A stretch of 7,915 nucleotides of DNA from an uncultured Methanomassiliicoccales archaeon (GTDB lineage Archaea > Thermoplasmatota > Thermoplasmata > Methanomassiliicoccales > Methanomethylophilaceae): contig CAKQHC010000072.1 of NCBI GenBank assembly GCA_934234005.1, positions 1 to 7,915 on the forward strand. Reading direction: 5' to 3'. The notes below the pieces were generated by a model. That model made no database searches. It was not told the origin of the DNA and was given only the letters and a program-made list of their open reading frames with translations. Below are positions 1-5,812 of this stretch, piece by piece; position 1 is the first letter of the stretch, and each line of letters starts with the position of its first letter. Both the position numbers and the translations under genes were made by a program.

Positions 1-54
1 ATCCGTGTCGAAGCCTCGACAGGGCTTCATGATAGGCCGCTACACTACCAGGGC
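1..54 (-). tRNA. tRNA-Asp (anticodon GTC), 3' end cut off by window edge
   Basis: Read on the minus strand from 54, the sequence starts with a 7-base acceptor strand GCCCTGG, then a D-arm containing GTGTAGCGGCC. A five-pair anticodon stem AAGCC/GGCTT encloses the loop CTGTCGA, which places anticodon GTC (Asp) at bases 18-20. The variable region and the first strand of the T stem follow before the window ends, so about 20 bases, including the pairing acceptor strand, are missing. The arrangement resembles archaeal tRNA-Asp. No intron is seen in the visible part. A TATA-like box lies about 29 bases upstream of the mature 5' end. Confidence 0.88.
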
Positions 55-78
55 AACATTCCTTGTAATACAGATTTC

Positions 79-88
79 ATATAAAATA
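79..88 (-). promoter_or_regulatory. TATA box (box A) of the tRNA-Asp gene
   Basis: On the minus strand this reads ATTTTATATG, a good match to the archaeal TATA element. Its centre lies about 29 bases from the tRNA 5' end, as expected if transcription starts at or just before the mature end. The same AT-rich block reads ATATAAAATAA on the plus strand and could also serve the divergent VOC gene. Spacing and composition are seen directly; activity is inferred. Confidence 0.5.
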
Positions 89-174
89 ATTTCTATGAAA
101 GTTTTGTTTCATTAAATAATTTGGCGCCACAGCAGATTGGAAAACAGTATCTAATACAATATGTATCTCTGTTT

Positions 175-573
175 ATGCCTCTCGGTGATCCGCATGGCGG
201 AAATTTCGAATACACAACGGAAGGATTGCCCACATCTATTGCATTCAATATTATTCCGGTCAGGGAAATTTCGCGTTCCAAATTGTTTTATTGCGATTTG
301 TTGGGTTTTGAAACCGTTTTCGAATCGTCCGAGTATGCCCACCTGTCAAGAATGGACTGCAACATTCTGTTGAAAAAGTCGGAATCCGTCGGTATTGATA
401 CCGGATTGTTTTTTGCTGTGGATAATCCGTATAACACACGCAGGCGTTTAATGGATCAGGGCGTGGTTTTTACCGTGGATCCGGTTATGGGTCCGATGGG
501 AACATACACTTCGTTCCGCGACGACGACGGCAACATAATTTCTGTGGTCGATGCGGGTTTTTATAAGAAATAA
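175..573 (+). CDS. VOC-superfamily (glyoxalase/bleomycin-resistance fold) protein, function unknown
   Basis: The protein has 132 residues if it starts at ATG 175. A TTG at 121 in the same frame would add 18 residues. I prefer 175 because TTG starts are rare and the added residues do not look like part of the fold, but neither start has a clear Shine-Dalgarno. The VOC signature is visible: IPVREISRSKLFYCDLLGF at residues 27-45 (first beta strand, then helix) and FRDDDGNIISVVD near 114-126 (last strand of the module). By eye, the usual metal-ligand positions hold Phe or Asn in the first strand and Ser where glyoxalase I has Glu, so this is probably not a canonical metal-dependent glyoxalase. 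Only one module is present, so a homodimer would be expected. The gene is monocistronic, divergent from tRNA-Asp and convergent with sufB. Substrate unknown. Confidence 0.72.
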   Translation: MPLGDPHGGNFEYTTEGLPTSIAFNIIPVREISRSKLFYCDLLGFETVFESSEYAHLSRMDCNILLKKSESVGIDTGLFFAVDNPYNTRRRLMDQGVVFTVDPVMGPMGTYTSFRDDDGNIISVVDAGFYKK

Positions 574-574
574 C

Positions 575-590
575 GGCTCCCGAAGGAGCC
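575..590. terminator. Shared hairpin between convergent VOC gene and sufB
   Basis: A perfect six-base-pair stem GGCTCC/GGAGCC closes a four-base loop. On the minus strand the loop is UUCG closed by C-G, the very stable tetraloop, and T-rich sequence follows it in that direction. It lies one base after the VOC stop codon and nine bases beyond the sufB stop, which suits a bidirectional terminator or 3'-end stabiliser. The structure is seen directly; the role is inferred. Confidence 0.6.
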
Positions 591-599
591 TGTAATGGT

Positions 600-1805
600 T
601 TAATCGCCGAGGTTGGCTTTCTCGATGGCTTCGTCAAGTTCTTTCTGAAGAGCATCGGGAAGTCCGTTGATGCTGCCGGAGAGGAATCCGCGGACAATCA
701 TGCTGACTGCCTGATCTTCATCGAGTCCTCTGGACATCAGATATTCAATCTGTTCTCTGGCTATCTTTCCGACTGCGGCTTCATGCGTCATTTCGACGTC
801 CGCAACGTGGGCTTCCAGTTCCGGAACGGCGAGTGTGGCCCCTCCGTCTTTGAGTATAATGCTTCTGCATTCCAGGTGGGCTTTAATCTCAGGTGCGTTT
901 CCTACCAATCTTCCGCGGGCGCACATTTTTCCGCCCATGGAAATAGATCTGCTCATAATTTCCGCACGGCTCTTAACGCCGTTGAGGTTCACCATGCCTC
1001 CCGTATCGATATCGGAACCCTCGTGCGCTATGCACATTGTATTGTATGTTGCGGACGAGTTGTCGCCGAGCGTCGCGACGGGAAAACTCTGAAGGCTTCC
1101 CACAGGGTTCAGAATGACATAGTTGTTGGTGTAATTGGAATTCTTTCCGACGACACAGTTTGTTCTGGGTCTCACACCGGTCTGTTTTCCCCAGCTGTGA
1201 ATCATCGAGAATGTCAGATTTGCGTTGTCTCCGACAAAAATCTCGGATACTCCGACATGAACGGAATCGTTTGCGTGGTGTGCCGTGGAACATCCGGTAA
1301 TCATTTCCAATGTGGCACCGTCTTCGACGATGATGATGTTATGGAGATTCTGGATGGATTTGTCCTTATTCAGGAGCATGCATGTCTGGACGGGATTCTT
1401 TATATGATATCCTGCTTTGACACGGATGAAATAACCGTCGGAATCTTCCAGCCAGGTTTTAGCCGTGTATTTGTCCTTGGTAGGATCCATTGCCTTCCAG
1501 AAGTAATCCTTCAGTCCGTCGTGTTTGGCGAGAGCCTGTTTGGTCGTCATCATCTCCAGACCTTCCTGGGTTTTGGCCGAACAGTGGCTCATTCCGTTGT
1601 CTATGAACATCAGGGTTCCGGCACGGTTGATCTCATCGGAGACCACACCGACATTTTCCATATATTTCTTATAATCAGAACTCTGGAGATCGTCGATGCG
1701 TTCCGGTTCGCGTGTACCCTCGTCATAACGCTCCAAGTCCAAGTCGGCCCCGTATGCGCCTTTTTTGGTCAATGCGTCTTTTATATGTTGATTATCTGAG
1801 GGCAT
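600..1805 (-). CDS. sufB: Fe-S cluster assembly scaffold SufB (SufB/SufD family)
   Basis: A 401-residue protein, complete at both ends. It belongs to the SufB/SufD family, whose members form a right-handed beta-helix scaffold on which Fe-S clusters are built in the cytoplasm with the ATPase SufC. The C-terminal core is diagnostic: HLECRSIILKDG near 310-321, AVPELEAHVADVEMTHEAAVG at about 326-346, then EQIEYLMSRGL and IVRGFL. Cys313 and Glu342 have the same spacing (29) as E. coli SufB Cys405 and Glu434, residues implicated in cluster assembly, so this is SufB-like, not SufD-like. It is shorter than bacterial SufB because the N-terminal region is reduced, as in archaeal two-gene SufBC systems. 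The start at 1805 lies inside the end of sufC (25-base overlap), with GGAG ten bases upstream, indicating translational coupling. No SufD, SufS or SufU is seen here, so two SufB chains with SufC are likely. Confidence 0.93.
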   Translation of the reverse strand: MPSDNQHIKDALTKKGAYGADLDLERYDEGTREPERIDDLQSSDYKKYMENVGVVSDEINRAGTLMFIDNGMSHCSAKTQEGLEMMTTKQALAKHDGLKDYFWKAMDPTKDKYTAKTWLEDSDGYFIRVKAGYHIKNPVQTCMLLNKDKSIQNLHNIIIVEDGATLEMITGCSTAHHANDSVHVGVSEIFVGDNANLTFSMIHSWGKQTGVRPRTNCVVGKNSNYTNNYVILNPVGSLQSFPVATLGDNSSATYNTMCIAHEGSDIDTGGMVNLNGVKSRAEIMSRSISMGGKMCARGRLVGNAPEIKAHLECRSIILKDGGATLAVPELEAHVADVEMTHEAAVGKIAREQIEYLMSRGLDEDQAVSMIVRGFLSGSINGLPDALQKELDEAIEKANLGD

Positions 1806-2545
1806 GATCCGCAGTCTCCGTAACCTTTTTCTTTGATTTCTTTCAGTAAATCGGTGGGTCTGCCAGAGCAGACTATTCTTCCGTTCTTCATAATATATGC
1901 GCGGTCCGCTCCGATGTAATCCAGAATCTGACCGGTGTGCGTGATAACCAACGACGATACGTGTCTCTGACGCGGTTTTCCTTCGGGACAGGCCTTGTCA
2001 TAGAGAAGGTCGTGGACTTTGTTGCCGATAAGATCTATGTTTTCCAAATCGACTCCGGATTCCGGTTCGTCCAGGAGTATGAATTCGGGTTTTTGGGCCG
2101 TAAGCTGCAGGAGTTCCGATCTTTTGATTTCTCCTCCGGAGAATCCGACGTTGACTTCCCTGTCCAGGAAGTTGTTCATTTTGAATTTGTCAGCGTCGGC
2201 GAGAATCGCATCCGCGTCGACCGAGGATGTTCTGATCAAATCACCGAGTTTTACGCCGAAGATATTCGGCGGTCTCTGCATCATCATGCCGATTCCCAGT
2301 TTGGCGCGTTTATCCACGGACATGTCTGTGATGTCCGTACCTTTGAAGATAATTTCGCCCTGGGTGACTTCGACTGTGCTGTATCCCATGATCGTGGACA
2401 GTAACGTGGATTTGCCGGATCCGTTCGGTCCGAACAGGACAACGGTTTCCCCCTCGTCTACGGAGAGGTTGACTCCTTTGAGGATTTCTCTTCCGCCGGC
2501 TTCGGCATGGAGATCCTTTATCGTGAGCATACCTGTCATAGTCAT
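1781..2545 (-). CDS. sufC: Fe-S cluster assembly ATPase SufC
   Basis: An ABC-type ATPase that drives shape changes in the SufB scaffold during Fe-S cluster assembly; it is soluble, not a transporter. With the start at ATG 2545 the protein has 254 residues. Motifs in order: Walker A GPNGSGKST at 39-47, Q-loop in MMMQRPPNI near 87-95, signature FSGGE at 135-139, Walker B FILLDEPESGVD at 155-166, and H-loop histidine in VITHTG near 203. The RPPNIFGV and DEPESGVD stretches are typical of SufC. Start choice: GGGAG at 2558-2562 sits 9 bases before a GTG at 2548 and 12 before the ATG at 2545. A more upstream ATG (2581) lies before this ribosome site and is unlikely; ATG 2530 is also possible. The C-terminus ends with a CxxC (DCGSC) encoded just upstream of the overlap with sufB. 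First gene of the sufCB operon. Confidence 0.94.
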   Translation of the reverse strand: MTMTGMLTIKDLHAEAGGREILKGVNLSVDEGETVVLFGPNGSGKSTLLSTIMGYSTVEVTQGEIIFKGTDITDMSVDKRAKLGIGMMMQRPPNIFGVKLGDLIRTSSVDADAILADADKFKMNNFLDREVNVGFSGGEIKRSELLQLTAQKPEFILLDEPESGVDLENIDLIGNKVHDLLYDKACPEGKPRQRHVSSLVITHTGQILDYIGADRAYIMKNGRIVCSGRPTDLLKEIKEKGYGDCGSCPQIINI

Positions 2546-2603
2546 CACTTTATAGTTCTCCCTAATCAAATGATGGTACATAAAAAGAATGTCTGATTGT
2601 TTG

Positions 2604-2666
2604 TTTTGTCCACCACATATGTCGCCGGCGTTTCGTTTGTCGGATACGAAATTTCATATTTTGTCC
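2604..2666. promoter_or_regulatory. Possible operator region between divergent sufC and flavoprotein genes
   Basis: Inside the 158-base divergent intergenic region are an inverted repeat TTTCGT (2631-2636) and ACGAAA (2646-2651) separated by 9 bases, a short palindrome ACATATGT (2615-2622), and two direct copies of TTTTGTCC (2604-2611 and 2659-2666) flanking them. The half-site spacing of 15 bases is not one full helical turn, so binding by a simple dimer is uncertain. These elements are seen directly; an operator role is speculation from position alone. Confidence 0.3.
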
Positions 2667-2672
2667 GTAGTG

Positions 2673-2680
2673 TTTTTATC
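2673..2680 (+). promoter_or_regulatory. TATA-like box for the iron-sulfur flavoprotein gene
   Basis: TTTTTATC is centred about 27 bases before the ATG at 2704. With normal archaeal spacing, transcription would start at or within a base or two of the start codon. No Shine-Dalgarno precedes that ATG, which agrees with a leaderless mRNA. Position and sequence are seen; leaderless expression is inferred. Confidence 0.45.
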
Positions 2681-2703
2681 GGCATTATGTTTAGAACTTC
2701 TCT

Positions 2704-3285
2704 ATGAAAGTAATCGCAATAAACGGGAGCCAGAGACCTATCGGCAACTGTTCCAACATTCTCAATGATATGCATGATATATTCGAACGCGAAGGAATCG
2801 AGTTTGAAATCGTGCACATCTATGATTATACTTTCATGAACTGCAACGCATGCTACACCTGCGAGATACGCGGAGACGGCAGGTGTTACGACGAGGATGA
2901 CGGGTTCAATCAGCTTTTGAACAGACTCAGGGAAGCAGACGGTTTGCTTTTGGTTTCTCCGGCATATGCCGGCGCATGCCCCAGCGTCATGCAAACTTTC
3001 CTTGAAAGGGCATCGCTTGTGCTGGAGAAGAGCGACAAAGGTCTGAAAGGCAAAGTCGGTGGTGTCGTGGCTGTTTCTGCGCACGACGGCGGAGAAGCGG
3101 TATATGATCAATTGGTGAGATTCATGCTTCGCAATTCGATGATGGTGTGCGGTTCGGATCCCCTTCCTGTATTCCGCGCATTGAATTCGCCGCAGTATCT
3201 GGATGACAAAGGTGCGGTAAAAGGAATGAACTCGCTGGCCGAAAATATGATTTCGGCGATAATGAGACTGAACGGATATATGTGA
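2704..3285 (+). CDS. Iron-sulfur flavoprotein / NADPH-dependent FMN reductase family protein
   Basis: A 193-residue flavodoxin-fold protein. The N-terminus MKVIAINGSQRPIGNCSN gives the first beta strand and the FMN phosphate-binding loop (GSxR-like, residues 8-18). A compact cysteine motif C47-X2-C50-X2-C53-X7-C61 follows, ending CYDEDD. It matches the CX2CX2CX4-7C pattern known for methanogen iron-sulfur flavoprotein (Isf), where the cysteines bind a [4Fe-4S] cluster beside FMN. LLLVSPAYAGACPSVMQTFLER (about 81-102) is the usual second flavin-contact strand and helix. Family members move electrons between ferredoxin-like carriers and acceptors such as O2 or H2O2 in anaerobes; the partner here is unknown. 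The gene stands alone, divergent from sufC, which may reflect shared control by Fe-S or oxidative status (inference). It could also be a related NAD(P)H-dependent oxidoreductase with the same cysteine motif. Confidence 0.87.
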   Translation: MKVIAINGSQRPIGNCSNILNDMHDIFEREGIEFEIVHIYDYTFMNCNACYTCEIRGDGRCYDEDDGFNQLLNRLREADGLLLVSPAYAGACPSVMQTFLERASLVLEKSDKGLKGKVGGVVAVSAHDGGEAVYDQLVRFMLRNSMMVCGSDPLPVFRALNSPQYLDDKGAVKGMNSLAENMISAIMRLNGYM

Positions 3286-3286
3286 A

Positions 3287-3304
3287 AGAGGGGGTAACCC
3301 CTCT
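3287..3304. terminator. Shared hairpin between flavoprotein gene and cysteine-rich gene
   Basis: A seven-base-pair stem AGAGGGG/CCCCTCT encloses GTAA, a GNRA-type tetraloop on the plus strand. It starts one base after the flavoprotein stop and ends three bases before the stop codon of the convergent minus-strand gene. It probably serves as terminator or mRNA 3' stabiliser for both transcripts. This mirrors the hairpin at 575-590. Confidence 0.6.
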
Positions 3305-3307
3305 GTT

Positions 3308-4027
3308 TCAGAAAAAGAAGAACCCGCATCCTTCTTCGGAGCAGGCTTTGGCCATTGCTTCGAGTCTTTCTACCGGTCCGCCGTAACGGCGTACTGCCAT
3401 TTTACCCTCTTCCGGAAGTTTCTCTTTAAGAATAGCGCATTCTTTCAGGAGTTCGGTTGCATCTTCTTTGGAGAATATTTTGCTGTTTTTGGCGCTTTCC
3501 GGTGCGGAGGCAACAATGGGACATCCGTATTTTTCCGCTATTTCCGGAAGTTTGGTGGTGTCCGGACCGTACGCGCCGATGCATCCGCGGCCTTTGTCCC
3601 ATGACAGGGGGCAATTGGCGCATTTTTCGTTCATTTGGTCGAAATCAAGCATATCCCATCCGGTGACTTTGTTTCCGTCGCAGGCTGCCAGGATTTCTTC
3701 CTTGCGGTTTTCGGGAACGCCGCCCATTATAACCCACCCTGTGCACTGTTTGGTCACATGTCCGGACAGAATGTCTCTGTCTTCGTCTTTCTTGATTTTG
3801 GACATGTAGACGGCATCGGATTCGGCGTTCAGCCTGTTTCTTTTCATGAACGCATCCCAGTCGTCGAAAAGACTTTTGGCTGTTTCCAAATCGACCTTTT
3901 CGTCATATTCCAGAACGTCTTCGAATCCGTCTTCTTTCGCGATGTGTACTTTCACGATTTCTTCCCTGTACGGTCTGCATGAAGCCCTTTCGGCTTCCAT
4001 CATGCAGATTCCGATGTCGATTCCCAT
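3308..4027 (-). CDS. Cysteine-rich conserved-looking protein, function unknown
   Basis: A 239-residue soluble protein that I do not recognise. It contains eleven cysteines. The densest group is C136-X2-C139-X9-C149 (KCANCPLSWDKGRGC), followed by C169 in YGCPIVAS, a pattern that could ligate an Fe-S cluster or zinc. Others lie at 8, 17, 95, 116, 197, 229 and 234. The N-terminus MGIDIGICMMEAERASCRPYREE is not a signal peptide, and the middle is rich in Asp, Glu and Lys. The C-terminus ends in GCG plus four phenylalanines. Start: ATG 4027 follows AGAGGT (4036-4041) by 8 bases. A TTG at 4036 in the same frame overlaps that ribosome site and is rejected. It lies 36 bases after the membrane protein gene and is probably last in the same operon. 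Metal binding is inference from cysteine spacing only. Confidence 0.78.
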   Translation of the reverse strand: MGIDIGICMMEAERASCRPYREEIVKVHIAKEDGFEDVLEYDEKVDLETAKSLFDDWDAFMKRNRLNAESDAVYMSKIKKDEDRDILSGHVTKQCTGWVIMGGVPENRKEEILAACDGNKVTGWDMLDFDQMNEKCANCPLSWDKGRGCIGAYGPDTTKLPEIAEKYGCPIVASAPESAKNSKIFSKEDATELLKECAILKEKLPEEGKMAVRRYGGPVERLEAMAKACSEEGCGFFFF

Positions 4028-4063
4028 TTTCAGCAACCTCTTTTAGTGTGTTTATGACGTTGA

Positions 4064-4732
4064 TCAGTCGTCGTCATCCCCATCGCCGTCATCGTTATTG
4101 TGTTTTCCATTGGCCTTTCTGATTTTGTTTTTGCGTTCGCGGGCCTCTTCTTTCTTCATCTCTTTGATTTCTTTCTTCGATCTGTTGACCCATTCGTCGT
4201 CTTCGAGATGGTAATCCACAAAGTCGTCGCGGCTGTCCTTGTATACCGCAACAATCTTCGGCATTTTGAGGATTCTCAGGAATATCGCAAGCAGCAGGAA
4301 TCCGGTCAGCGTAACATCGAAACTCATGAACGTTCCGTTGACATCCACTCCGAATATGTTGTCCAGAACACCGAAATTCATGATGTACAGATACCTTATG
4401 ATGCAGTATACGCTTTTGATGAGTCCGAAATACATCTTTCCTTTGTTTCCGTCGTCGTAGAAATGAAGCGGGAACGACAGTATGACTAACGGTATGGCCG
4501 AATCTATCATTCTCTGGATGATTCCCTGTATTCCGGTTGTGTCAACAGTGGAAAGAAGTTCCGCAACGGGTTCCGAATCGAACTCTATTCCGAAATTGGA
4601 CAGGAATACGGACAGCCAATACGGATCCTCCAATACATTGAGAACAATCTTGGGTACGTATTTCAGCAACAGAATGCTGACTATAACGCCGAACACTCCT
4701 TTGGCCGGATGTCCGATTTTGTATTCGCTCAT
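4064..4732 (-). CDS. Multi-span membrane protein with charged cytoplasmic-type tail, function unknown
   Basis: A 222-residue protein, not recognised. Hydrophobic stretches at about 11-33, 76-91, 102-122 and 138-156 suggest three or four membrane spans. After KMPKIVAVYKDSRDD (about 156-170) the protein becomes highly charged: Lys/Glu-rich helix KKEIKEMKKEEARERKNK at 186-203, then a terminal Asp-rich run. That tail is probably cytoplasmic and may form a coiled coil or bind cations or a basic partner (inference). Its ATG overlaps the stop of the upstream gene as ATGA, and GGAGGG (4739-4744) lies 6 bases upstream, so translation is coupled to the exported protein encoded before it. This suggests that the two products act together in the membrane. 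Confidence 0.78.
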   Translation of the reverse strand: MSEYKIGHPAKGVFGVIVSILLLKYVPKIVLNVLEDPYWLSVFLSNFGIEFDSEPVAELLSTVDTTGIQGIIQRMIDSAIPLVILSFPLHFYDDGNKGKMYFGLIKSVYCIIRYLYIMNFGVLDNIFGVDVNGTFMSFDVTLTGFLLLAIFLRILKMPKIVAVYKDSRDDFVDYHLEDDEWVNRSKKEIKEMKKEEARERKNKIRKANGKHNNDDGDGDDDD

Positions 4733-5715
4733 GCGGAGCCCTCCATATGTCTGAGAAGTCCGATTATGTCCCTGACCTGGTCGGGGGCAATTTCTATGGT
4801 ATCGCTGCCGTTGGACAGAACGATTTTGTTATCCGAGGAACCGAGAGATTCTTCGATCATCGAGGAAAGCGATTTTTCCCCTACGTTACCGACAATAGTA
4901 ATCGTTTTTTCGATACCGTCTACCGTTATTTCGATAGGTATGCCGTTGATGGTGGCGGACACACCGTCGTAATCTTTCACGTAATCGAGGTACATGGAAT
5001 AATCCTTGCTTTGCGAAAGATCGATGTTCACGGTTTCGATTCCGCCGGAAATGTTGATTTCTGCCGACGAATCCGCGAGATTACCCATATTCGCGGTGGT
5101 TTTGAAATTCATCATCTTCACGTAATCGATATCGAGTTTCATTATTACCTCGCATCCGAGTGCCTGTGCTATGACGAACGAAGCCATCGGTATGCTGATG
5201 GTTATGTCGATGTTGCCTTCGTTTATCTCCATGCTGGAATCGGTGTAGATATTGTAATCCCCTTTGGAGAAGTACAGCTGAAGATTCGGAACAATTGTTT
5301 TGGCTGCCGTGGGGCTTGTCGAGATTCTGATGAGATAAATCTTATCGTCATCCGTGGATTTGTCCAGCATTTGCAGTTTTACGGTATTGCCGTCTCCGTC
5401 CACCGCCTTTACGGTTTGTGGACCTTCCGAGATTATCTCCGTCGCAAGAGTTCTGTTGTCATCCGTAAGAGCTTTTGTTCCGCTTTTTGTTATGACAGTC
5501 ACTGCATCGCAATTGTACGATTCGTTAAGATTTGTCGTAAGCGAATCTTCCGTTGTTTCACTGTCGATTTCAAAAACGGATTCGCAACCAATTTCCATAT
5601 TCAGCCCGAGTTTTCCGTCTTTGAAAAGCACGGACAATCCCGGCAGCGATATGGCCAGAATTACCGCCAGAGTTATCACTCCGACGACAATGCGCGTTTT
5701 TGTCACAGCTTTCAT
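4729..5715 (-). CDS. Exported, N-terminally membrane-anchored protein, function unknown
   Basis: A 328-residue protein, not recognised. The N-terminus MKAVTKTR is followed by one hydrophobic segment (about 9-27) that is an uncleaved anchor or signal peptide, with positive charges ahead of it that put the rest outside the cell. The remaining roughly 300 residues are rich in beta-prone Thr, Ile, Val, Asp and Ser, with strand-like phrases such as INGIPIEITVDGIEKTITIVG near 256-276. There are only three cysteines (44, 69, 187), no lipobox and several NxS/T sequons (for example NES, NRT, NIS, NGS), compatible with archaeal N-glycosylation. Start: GGTGA (5726-5730) is 10 bases before ATG 5715 and 4 before ATG 5721. 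The more upstream ATG 5757 precedes the ribosome site. First gene of a likely three-gene operon, divergent from the NifH-NifD fusion. Confidence 0.75.
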   Translation of the reverse strand: MKAVTKTRIVVGVITLAVILAISLPGLSVLFKDGKLGLNMEIGCESVFEIDSETTEDSLTTNLNESYNCDAVTVITKSGTKALTDDNRTLATEIISEGPQTVKAVDGDGNTVKLQMLDKSTDDDKIYLIRISTSPTAAKTIVPNLQLYFSKGDYNIYTDSSMEINEGNIDITISIPMASFVIAQALGCEVIMKLDIDYVKMMNFKTTANMGNLADSSAEINISGGIETVNIDLSQSKDYSMYLDYVKDYDGVSATINGIPIEITVDGIEKTITIVGNVGEKSLSSMIEESLGSSDNKIVLSNGSDTIEIAPDQVRDIIGLLRHMEGSA

Positions 5716-5812
5716 AAACATACATTCACCTTTAACAATTATAACCCTTGTCTTCATTTATTTGGATGTAATATCCATTGACAGTATCAGTCGGGTACGG
5801 GTGTGTTTCGGT
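5716..5812. promoter_or_regulatory. Divergent promoter region between exported-protein gene and NifH-NifD fusion
   Basis: Toward the minus-strand gene, two AT-rich boxes are visible: AAATAAAT around 5757-5766 and TTATAATT around 5737-5744. The first has spacing that would leave the GGTGA ribosome site on the mRNA. Toward the plus-strand fusion, GTAATATCC around 5768-5776 is a weak TATA candidate, and GGTG at 5799-5803 lies about 9 bases before ATG 5813. No convincing inverted repeat was seen. Assignments are tentative. Confidence 0.3.

Noticed and set aside
121..174. TTG 121 as the start of the VOC protein
   Set aside because: It is possible, but a rare codon without a ribosome site. The 18 added residues lie outside the fold, so it is kept only as an alternative.
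783..1799. A 338-residue plus-strand open frame opposite sufB
   Set aside because: It is antisense to a clear SufB with conserved C-terminal motifs, and has no ribosome site or domain of its own.
2566..3111. A 181-residue minus-strand open frame overlapping the flavoprotein gene and the sufC promoter region
   Set aside because: It is antisense to the flavodoxin motifs and cysteine motif, and has no domain or ribosome site.
4034..4036. TTG start for the cysteine-rich protein, adding three residues
   Set aside because: It overlaps the AGAGGT ribosome site that is correctly spaced from ATG 4027.
4747..5781. A 344-residue plus-strand open frame opposite the exported protein gene
   Set aside because: The minus-strand frame has a ribosome site, a signal anchor and an ATGA-coupled downstream gene. 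The plus-strand product is a His/Tyr/Arg-rich shadow without such support.
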